Source of the DNA: Bacillota bacterium
GTDB taxonomy: Bacteria; Bacillota; Sulfobacillia; Symbiobacteriales; Symbiobacteriaceae
NCBI GenBank assembly: GCA_028287415.1
Contig: JAQBPS010000235.1
Location: forward strand, 1-6,418
DNA: 6,418 nt
Direction of reading: 5' to 3'
Both the position numbers and the translations under genes were made by a program. A model generated the notes under the pieces. The model saw nothing but the letters and a program-made list of their open reading frames with translations. It ran no database searches and was not told the origin of the DNA. How positions within the stretch are numbered: the stretch's first letter is position 1; every line of letters starts with the position of its first letter. Of the stretch, positions 1-3,812 are shown in pieces.

Positions 1-33
1 GAGCACTACATGCTTCTGCTCGAGCGCCAATGA
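1..33 (+). CDS. Possible C-terminal end of a plus-strand gene (partial)
   Basis: Reading frame 1 from the left edge is open for ten codons (EHYMLLLERQ) and ends in TGA at 31-33, six bases before the A/T run that flanks the hairpin at 44-67. The position just before a terminator-like hairpin that would be shared with the convergent haemoglobin gene fits a real gene tail. Ten codons are too few to identify a family or to exclude chance. Nothing can be said about its function. Confidence 0.3.
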   Translation, partial: EHYMLLLERQ

Positions 34-38
34 CAGAC

Positions 39-69
39 AAAAACGGCAGCCCGTGATGGGGCTGCCGTT
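39..69 (-). terminator. Rho-independent terminator of the truncated haemoglobin gene, possibly bidirectional
   Basis: CGGCAGCCC (44-52) pairs perfectly with GGGCTGCCG (59-67) around a six-base loop, and A/T pairs at 42-43 with 68-69 extend the stem. Read on the minus strand, the hairpin is followed at once by TTTTT (43-39). It begins only a few bases after the haemoglobin stop codon at 74. On the plus strand the 3' side is less T-rich (TTCGTGTT), so termination of a gene ending at 33 is possible but weaker. Confidence 0.82.
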
Positions 70-73
70 CGTG

Positions 74-463
74 TTACTCTGGCTGTGATTCCTGGCGGTT
101 GATCATATGGCCGGCAGTAAAGGAGAGACGCTGCCAGACCTGTTCACGCACTTCCCCCGCGACGCCCACCTCGTCAAGCGCAGCCGCCATGCACCGCAGC
201 CAGGCTCGGGCCCGCCGTTCGTCAACCGGGAAGGGCATATGGCGGGCGCGCAGCATGGGGTGGCCGTGCTTTTCGTTGTACAGCGCAGGGCCGCCGAAAA
301 ACTGCGTCAGGAACAGATACTGCTTTTCCATGACCGCGGAAATATCTCCCGGGAAGAGCTCCTTGAGCTCCGGATCGGCCTGCACCCTGGGGTAGAAGGC
401 ATCCACCAGGCGGCGGATCGTATCGGCGCCGCCCATCTGATCATATAACGTCGTGTATTCCAT
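74..463 (-). CDS. Group II truncated haemoglobin (2/2 globin, TrHbO/YjbI type)
   Basis: This 129-residue protein is full length for a group II truncated globin, a cytoplasmic haem protein that binds O2 and is linked in this family to NO or peroxide chemistry and redox sensing. Visible marks are the N-terminal YDQMGG, the B-helix FY pair (residues 23-24, Tyr24 as distal B10), the FLTQFFGGP segment (51-59) at the end of helix E, the proximal haem ligand His75 in RARH, and Trp88 in AWLRCM at the G8 position typical of groups II and III. The ATG at 463 is chosen because later starts would cut helix A. No good Shine-Dalgarno precedes it, but a TAGAAT box lies six bases upstream, which suggests a leaderless mRNA. 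The gene is transcribed alone and ends at a hairpin terminator. The family call is firm; the physiological role is inferred from the family only. Confidence 0.94.
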   Translation of the reverse strand: MEYTTLYDQMGGADTIRRLVDAFYPRVQADPELKELFPGDISAVMEKQYLFLTQFFGGPALYNEKHGHPMLRARHMPFPVDERRARAWLRCMAAALDEVGVAGEVREQVWQRLSFTAGHMINRQESQPE

Positions 464-469
464 GTGCGT

Positions 470-475
470 ATTCTA
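470..475 (-). promoter_or_regulatory. Candidate -10 box of the truncated haemoglobin gene (leaderless)
   Basis: On the minus strand TAGAAT (475-470) ends six bases before the ATG at 463. Transcription would then start at or next to the A of the start codon, giving an mRNA with no 5' leader. The -35 region at the proper distance is poor (about three of six matches). The only GGAG-like motif lies more than 20 bases upstream of the ATG, too far to serve as a ribosome binding site. Supported by spacing only. Confidence 0.4.
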
Positions 476-488
476 CCAAACTGTGCTC

Positions 489-517
489 TCCAAATCCAGC
501 GCCGGGCACGGTACAAT
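489..517 (+). promoter_or_regulatory. Candidate sigma-70-type promoter for the 91-aa membrane protein / lipoprotein pair
   Basis: TACAAT at 512-517 matches the -10 consensus in five of six positions. The hexamer 17 bases upstream (TCCAAA, 489-494) matches TTGACA in only three. Transcription would start near 524 and leave a leader of about 70 bases before the GTG at 596. The region lies between divergent genes, where a promoter is expected. Confidence 0.4.
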
Positions 518-524
518 AGGCGGG

Positions 525-563
525 GGGCTCGAACTCACGGTGGCGGGCGAGCCTGGGCTCGCC
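525..563 (+). other. Leader segment with two mutually exclusive hairpins
   Basis: The heptamer GGGCTCG occurs at 525-531 and again at 555-561, on either side of CGAGCC (548-553), which can pair with either copy. The downstream choice is a compact hairpin, GGCGAGC (546-552) with GCTCGCC (557-563) around a CTGG loop. The upstream choice closes a 16-base loop. There is no T run after either, so this is not a classic terminator. It sits in the predicted leader of the gene at 596. Whether it regulates anything is unknown; the inverted repeat itself is exact. Confidence 0.35.
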
Positions 564-595
564 AGCGCACCGGCTATAAACCTGGAGGCATATAC

Positions 596-871
596 GTGAA
601 CCCTGTCCTACGCGAGACTCTTATAATTACCTTCTGGACATTCTGGACCTCCGCCGGTCTTGCGGCACTGGCTGTCCTTACGCTCCACTGGCCGCTCACA
701 GTGACATATCTCATGGCTGTTCTCACGATTGGACCGGCCCTGGCAATTCTGCGGGGGCGAAACCGGGAGCAGGACCGCCTCGAACTGGGTGAGCGTGCAG
801 GCGTGGAGTTGCTGTCCCTCATCATCCTGATCGTGATTGGATCGGTTGCTGCGCGCTATTTAGGTCGCTGA
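596..871 (+). CDS. Small three-helix membrane protein of unknown function
   Basis: This frame encodes 91 residues from a GTG at 596, chosen because GGAGG (584-588) lies seven bases upstream. An upstream in-frame ATG at 464 would add 44 Arg/Gly-rich residues read through the promoter and leader. The protein has three hydrophobic stretches: about residues 8-30, 34-52 and 70-86. Between the second and third lies a charged loop (RGRNREQDRLELGER, about 53-67) that probably faces the cytoplasm. I do not recognise a family. It stands 54 bases ahead of the lipoprotein gene on the same strand with no terminator between, so the two are probably cotranscribed and may both act at the cell envelope. The absence of stops, the good RBS and the membrane-protein pattern support a real gene. 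Confidence 0.75.
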   Translation: MNPVLRETLIITFWTFWTSAGLAALAVLTLHWPLTVTYLMAVLTIGPALAILRGRNREQDRLELGERAGVELLSLIILIVIGSVAARYLGR

Positions 872-925
872 GCACCAAACCTGGAAGCATCATCCTCCGT
901 TCTTATGAATGGGGGGTGGAGCGAC

Positions 926-1360
926 ATGCGGTATGCGGTTGCGATTGTGCTGTGCCTCGCACTGCTGGCGACGGGCTGCGCCGGGTCCGGCGGGTTCACG
1001 TTCAAGCAGGTGACGTACAGCCTGCACGGCGGCATCGGCGGGCTGGATATGGAGATGACGATCCAGCAGGACGGGAGCTACCAGGTGGCCGAGAAAGGCA
1101 AGCTGGGCAAGCAATACAGCCTATCTGTCTCGGAATTCCGGGCGCTGAAGCAGCTGCTGGCCAGCGTGGACTGGCCATCCCTGGCGCCCCGCTACACAGA
1201 CCCCACCATCGCGGATGCCCTGTTTGAGGGCATCGTCGTCAAGGGCGCCGCCAAACGGGACTACACCACGGTGGTGGGCACGGGCGGGACGCCCCCGCCG
1301 GCACTGGCAGTGCTGCTGGCCCGGCTCCAGGTGATCCTGAAGGAGCACCGGCCCGAATAG
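926..1360 (+). CDS. Predicted lipoprotein, possibly emfourin-like
   Basis: From ATG 926 this encodes 144 residues. The start is preferred over the in-frame ATG at 905 because GGGGTGGAG (913-921) sits just before it and because it gives a compact lipoprotein signal: Arg2, hydrophobic core residues 3-15, and ATGC with Cys18 as the likely lipidated residue. After a short Gly/Ser linker the mature part is one domain of about 120 residues. It has a VTYSLHGGIGG strand (29-39), an SVSEFRALKQLL helix (68-79), then VDWPSL (81-86), a second strand pair, and TPPPALAVLLARL near the C-terminus (122-134). This order resembles emfourin, the proteinaceous inhibitor of protealysin-like metalloproteases; I judge that from the pattern alone and no such protease is in view. 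It would be anchored at the outer face of the membrane. It follows the small membrane protein gene and is closed by a terminator. Lipoprotein call firm, inhibitor idea tentative. Confidence 0.85.
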   Translation: MRYAVAIVLCLALLATGCAGSGGFTFKQVTYSLHGGIGGLDMEMTIQQDGSYQVAEKGKLGKQYSLSVSEFRALKQLLASVDWPSLAPRYTDPTIADALFEGIVVKGAAKRDYTTVVGTGGTPPPALAVLLARLQVILKEHRPE

Positions 1361-1397
1361 GCTCACACCCTCTGGAACAGCTCCTCGGCACAAACAA

Positions 1398-1425
1398 GAA
1401 ACCCGGCGCATTAGCGTCGGGTTTC
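1398..1425 (+). terminator. Hairpin terminator after the lipoprotein gene
   Basis: GAAACCCGGCGC (1398-1409) pairs with GCGTCGGGTTTC (1414-1425) over twelve base pairs, one of them G-T, around an ATTA loop. The trailing strand ends in GGGTTTCT, so the U-run is partly inside the stem and continues weakly. On the minus strand the A/T pairs would likewise give a short U run, so some two-way activity is possible. It lies 38 bases after the lipoprotein stop codon. Confidence 0.8.
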
Positions 1426-1475
1426 TGCTATTCACGGGATGGAAGGGCAGGGGGGCAACCCATTCCGGCGCGGCA

Positions 1476-1504
1476 TTCGAGTCATGTAGAGGTAGAATTA
1501 TACA
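1476..1504 (+). promoter_or_regulatory. Weak candidate promoter for the 117-aa membrane protein
   Basis: TATACA at 1499-1504 resembles a -10 box, with TTCGAG (1476-1481) 17 bases upstream as a poor -35. An overlapping alternative -10 is TAGAAT at 1493-1498. This is the only A/T-rich patch between the terminator at 1398-1425 and the gene at 1575, where a promoter is needed. Confidence 0.3.
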
Positions 1505-1574
1505 TTCCCTTTCGCTGGGGCTAAGCTGAAAGTAGAAGAGATCGACAAGTCCTCAGCGGAAGGAAGGGGTGCTT

Positions 1575-1928
1575 GTGAAGAAGTTCGAAGAGGCAATTGT
1601 GAACGAACTGCTGCACATCCTATTGCTTCTCCGAGTGGGTTCGGTGATCGGCTTGCTGGCGCTCTTCTGGTTCACGCCCATGCCCTGGAAGGCGATTGTG
1701 ATGGCCCCATTCGTCGGTGGTCCGATCATGGCCCTTTCGGTGCAGGTGTGGCACAGGCTCCAGGGTCCCGCTGCGGACATGCTCTCCCCCGCTCAGGACG
1801 CTGAACTCCGGCGGGTGCGAGCTAAGATGCAGCAGTACCGGCTAGCGCATCTGGCCAGTGCTCCCACCGTAACTGATGGGTCAACTGCTCCACGGATGCC
1901 AGTGCCAACGGCCGTTTATTCCGTTTAG
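1575..1928 (+). CDS. Two-helix membrane protein with cytoplasmic tail, unknown function
   Basis: This frame encodes 117 residues from GTG 1575, seven bases after GGAAGG (1562-1567); a GTG at 1569 would overlap the RBS. Hydrophobic segments lie at about residues 12-33 and 40-58, joined by a short Pro/Trp turn (FTPMPWK). They are followed by a charged, helix-prone stretch (about 72-94, rich in Ala, Arg, Gln) and a Pro/Thr/Ser-rich, probably disordered end. I do not recognise a family. It looks monocistronic: a terminator lies upstream (1398-1425) and another begins 25 bases after its stop. Its short second helix with a Gly-Pro-hydrophobic pattern recalls the protein at 596-871, but such likeness between hydrophobic proteins is weak evidence. 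The gene is supported by its RBS, membrane pattern and flanking terminators. Confidence 0.7.
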   Translation: MKKFEEAIVNELLHILLLLRVGSVIGLLALFWFTPMPWKAIVMAPFVGGPIMALSVQVWHRLQGPAADMLSPAQDAELRRVRAKMQQYRLAHLASAPTVTDGSTAPRMPVPTAVYSV

Positions 1929-1952
1929 CCGCTGAAAAAGGGTCGGCCAAAC

Positions 1953-1985
1953 AGCCCCGGAACAGGCGTCTCCTGCTCCGGGGCT
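1953..1985 (+). terminator. Hairpin terminator after the 117-aa membrane protein
   Basis: AGCCCCGGA (1953-1961) pairs with TCCGGGGCT (1977-1985). After a single A/C mismatch the stem continues as CAGG (1963-1966) with CCTG (1972-1975) around a five-base loop. Only TT follows the last paired base before C, so the U-run is short, but the stem is long and GC-rich and sits 24 bases after the stop codon. Confidence 0.7.
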
Positions 1986-2057
1986 TTCGCGGGTGGGAGG
2001 GGCTGAACACGCGATTGCCGAAATGATTGAGCAACTACATAACAGGAGGGTTTGGCG

Positions 2058-2510
2058 ATGGATATCAAGGCAATCTGGTTGGAGCAGCTCAAGGGCGAGC
2101 GCCGCATCACCCGGGAGACCATTACCGCCATGACCGACGGGGACATGCGGTTCAAGGCCACCCCCGAGCAGATGAGTTTTGGCGCCCAGGCCCTGCACAT
2201 CATTTCGTGTCAGGAAACGCTTATGGATGCGATCAATGGCAACGGGTGGAAGTGGGAGCGCGGCACCACCATGCAGTACTATCCCACCCAGGAGTCGATC
2301 CTGAACCGTATCGACTACGTTTACGCGCACGAGCAGGCGCTGTACGCCAACATGGAGATTGAGCAGTTCTTCCGGATGATCCCGACGGCCTGGGGTGCCC
2401 CGGAGCCGCTGATCCAACTGGCGATGGGCTTTCTCACGCACGAGGCTCACCACCGCGGCCAGATGGTCACCTACCTGCGGCTCAAGGCGATGAAGCCCGC
2501 GCAGTACTAG
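2058..2510 (+). CDS. DinB/YfiT-family metal-binding four-helix protein
   Basis: This frame encodes 150 residues from ATG 2058, seven bases after AGGAGGG (2044-2050); a TTG two codons earlier lies almost on the RBS. Length and content fit the DinB superfamily, soluble four-helix bundles that hold a divalent metal with three histidines. Some members are thiol-dependent transferases for bacillithiol or mycothiol; many have no known reaction. The likely ligands are His47 (in QALHIIS) and His128 and His132 in THEAHHRGQ, the usual late-helix motif. The middle (residues 60-110) is rich in aromatic residues and may line the pocket. The gene stands alone after a terminator, and its TAG shares the CTAG at 2507-2510 with the stop of the opposite transporter gene. 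Family is clear; substrate is not. Confidence 0.9.
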   Translation: MDIKAIWLEQLKGERRITRETITAMTDGDMRFKATPEQMSFGAQALHIISCQETLMDAINGNGWKWERGTTMQYYPTQESILNRIDYVYAHEQALYANMEIEQFFRMIPTAWGAPEPLIQLAMGFLTHEAHHRGQMVTYLRLKAMKPAQY

Positions 2511-3394
2511 GTCTCCCGCTGCCGCTTGAGGAGCAATGCTGACCCCGCCAGCACCAGCCCCCCGCCCAGCAGCGAGGCCCCCGTGGGCACCTCCCCGAGG
2601 AAGAGGAAGGCGAAAAGCACCGCGCTGACCGGGTCCAGGTACGCCAGTACGCCCACATGCTGCACCTTGACGCGCTGGAGCCCCCAGAAGTAAAGGAACA
2701 GGGCCAGGGCGGTGTGCAGCACCCCGATTACCGCAAGCAACCCCAGGGCGCCCGCTGACATGGCGAGGGCATGGAGCCCGCCGGTCGCGAGAACGGCAGG
2801 CACAAGAATCGCCACCGCCGACAGGCATTGCACCAGCACCAGCGTGGCGGCCGAGACATCCGGCAGCAGGCGCGCGGTGATGGTCACCATGGCGTAGAAA
2901 CAGGCCGCCACCAGCCCGTAGCCGATGCCAGCCACGTCCGTGGCGCTGAGGGTATGGCCGGGCTGGTACAGCATCACGAACACACCGCCAAATGCGAGGG
3001 CCGTGGCGAGCATCGTCCGGCCCTCCAGCTTTTCGCGCAGCAGGATCGGCGAGGCCAGCGCTACCAGCACCGGTGCGGCATAGTAGGAGAGCACAGCGTT
3101 GGTGACGGTGGTTGTGGCCACTGCCTTGAAGAAGAAAAGCCAATTGGTAGCGAGTGCGACCCCGCCGAACACGAGGAGGAGCCAGCGGCGGAGCCCCTGT
3201 GGGCTGCCAGCCTGCGCCGGCGTGGTCTCGGCGCGCCGCCGCTGAAACAGCAAGGTCAACCCGAGGGCCGCAGCGGCGAACAGCACCCGGTAAGTCACGG
3301 TGATCAGCGGGTCCTGTGCGGCCATGCGGGCAAAGATGCCGACACTGCCCCAGATCAGCATCGCTATAATGATGGCGAGATAGCCTTGCAGCAA
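2507..3394 (-). CDS. EamA/DMT-superfamily transporter (RhaT/RarD-like)
   Basis: This is a 295-residue inner-membrane protein with about ten transmembrane helices, made of two EamA repeats (roughly residues 5-142 and 155-291). Family marks appear in both halves. The first has FFKAVATTTVTNAVLSYYAA (88-107) followed by PILLREKLEGR (116-126). The second has FWGLQRVKVQHVGVLAYLDP (236-255) followed by FLGEVPTGASLLGGG (265-279). Members export or import metabolites, amino acids or drugs; the substrate cannot be read here. I choose the TTG at 3394 as start: AGGAGG (3410-3405) lies ten bases upstream and translation begins right before helix 1 (YLAIIIAMLIWGSVG). The frame is open further upstream to 3640, but that part is polar, Arg-rich and overlaps the argS T-box region on the other strand. 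The gene is divergent from argS and convergent with the DinB gene. I could not identify its own promoter. Confidence 0.92.
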   Translation of the reverse strand: MLQGYLAIIIAMLIWGSVGIFARMAAQDPLITVTYRVLFAAAALGLTLLFQRRRAETTPAQAGSPQGLRRWLLLVFGGVALATNWLFFFKAVATTTVTNAVLSYYAAPVLVALASPILLREKLEGRTMLATALAFGGVFVMLYQPGHTLSATDVAGIGYGLVAACFYAMVTITARLLPDVSAATLVLVQCLSAVAILVPAVLATGGLHALAMSAGALGLLAVIGVLHTALALFLYFWGLQRVKVQHVGVLAYLDPVSAVLFAFLFLGEVPTGASLLGGGLVLAGSALLLKRQRET

Positions 3395-3404
3395 CGCGGG
3401 CGGG

Positions 3405-3410
3405 CCTCCT
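3405..3410 (-). promoter_or_regulatory. Ribosome binding site that decides the TTG start of the EamA transporter
   Basis: On the minus strand AGGAGG (3410-3405) lies ten bases before TTG 3394. No ATG or GTG in frame has comparable support, and the first in-frame ATG downstream falls inside helix 1. Confidence 0.7.
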
Positions 3411-3477
3411 TCTCCGACAGGGAGCGTTTCCCGAGAGATTCGCTGCCCGGCTCGCCCTCCCTGCCGGAAACTCGTGA

Positions 3478-3507
3478 TTGACGGCCTCGCACTGCTTGTG
3501 TCATAAT
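3478..3507 (+). promoter_or_regulatory. argS: Promoter of the argS T-box leader
   Basis: TTGACG (3478-3483) and CATAAT (3502-3507) each match the sigma-70/sigma-A consensus in five of six positions, with an 18-base spacer. TGT directly before CATAAT gives an extended -10 (TGn). Transcription would start near 3514, about 18 bases before the first helix of the T-box, as expected. Confidence 0.7.
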
Positions 3508-3727
3508 GCCGACAATATCTCATCCGTTGATGGGGAGAGTAGGCAGCGGGCGATCGCCCAGCGAGTCCGGGCAGTGTGCAAGCCGGACCGAGTCGCCGTT
3601 GCTGAAGCGCACCCCGGAGGAGCCCCCCGAACGACCGCACCCAGCGGTCCGTGTAGGGTGCGGCCGGCTGCGCCCGTTACAGCGCGTCAAAGCGGCTCCG
3701 CAGGGCAATAAAGCCATGCGGGGCAAC

Positions 3728-3758
3728 AAGAGTGGTACCGCGGGTTCGCCCGCCTCTT
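3728..3758 (+). promoter_or_regulatory. T-box antiterminator
   Basis: AAGAG (3728-3732) pairs with CTCTT (3754-3758), and GCGGG (3740-3744) pairs with CCCGC (3749-3753) around a TTCG loop. Between the two helices lies the seven-base bulge TGGTACC (3733-3739), which binds the free NCCA end of uncharged tRNA. Its 3' half uses the same bases as the 5' half of the terminator, so only one can form. Confidence 0.9.
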
Positions 3759-3785
3759 CATCAGGAGAGGCGGGCTTTTTGTTTT
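3748..3785 (+). terminator. Regulated terminator of the argS T-box
   Basis: GCCCGCCTCT (3748-3757) pairs perfectly with AGAGGCGGGC (3766-3775) around an eight-base loop and is followed by TTTTTGTTTT (3776-3785). It competes with the antiterminator and should stop transcription when tRNA-Arg is charged. Confidence 0.95.
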
Positions 3786-3812
3786 CCCCGGTTCGACAGG
3801 AGGATTCTGCGT

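Larger units (their letters stand above)
3514..3785 (+). promoter_or_regulatory. T-box riboswitch leader controlling argS (specifier CGC, arginine)
   Basis: This leader senses uncharged tRNA-Arg and decides between termination and read-through into argS. Stem I starts with GGGG (3532-3535) pairing to CCCC (3612-3615). The specifier loop has AGTA (3538-3541) on its 5' side and GAA (3604-3606) then CGC (3608-3610), an arginine codon followed by the usual purine (A3611), on its 3' side. CAGC (3544-3547) with GCTG (3601-3604), GGCGA (3549-3553) with TCGCC (3593-3597), and GTCCGG (3565-3570) with CCGGAC (3583-3588) build the upper arm. A stem with pseudoknot potential (3633-3662) and a CCGTTA element (3674-3679) follow. 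The T-box sequence AGTGGTACCGCGG (3731-3743) carries TGGT, whose last base can pair with an A or G discriminator, fitting tRNA-Arg. The match to a tRNA-Arg and to the argS gene behind it agree. Ends with the terminator; start inferred from the promoter. Confidence 0.95.

Noticed and set aside
107..448. Plus-strand open frames opposite the haemoglobin gene
   Set aside because: Antisense to a clear globin gene and without RBS or family features.
526..540. GGCTCGAACTCACGG resembles a tRNA T-arm
   Set aside because: No acceptor, D-arm or anticodon arm can be assembled around it on either strand.
464..595. N-terminal extension of the 91-aa membrane protein from ATG 464
   Set aside because: It would be translated from the promoter and leader, is Arg/Gly-rich, and GTG 596 has a well-placed GGAGG.
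2015..2041. TTGCCG and TACATA as a promoter for the DinB gene
   Set aside because: The spacer is only 15 bases and the transcription start would fall inside the ribosome binding site.
1881..3143. Long minus-strand open frame (420 codons) opposite the DinB gene and inside the transporter gene
   Set aside because: It lies in another frame of the EamA gene and antisense to DinB, its product is Gly/Arg/His-rich low-complexity sequence without family marks, and it has no RBS.
2771..3481. Plus-strand open frame of 236 codons
   Set aside because: It is antisense to the EamA transporter gene, rich in Gln, His, Arg and Gly as expected of a GC-rich shadow frame.
3732..3812. N-terminal extension of ArgRS from GTG 3732
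   Set aside because: The GTG is part of the T-box TGG motif, the extension would cross the terminator, and ATG 3813 has a strong RBS.
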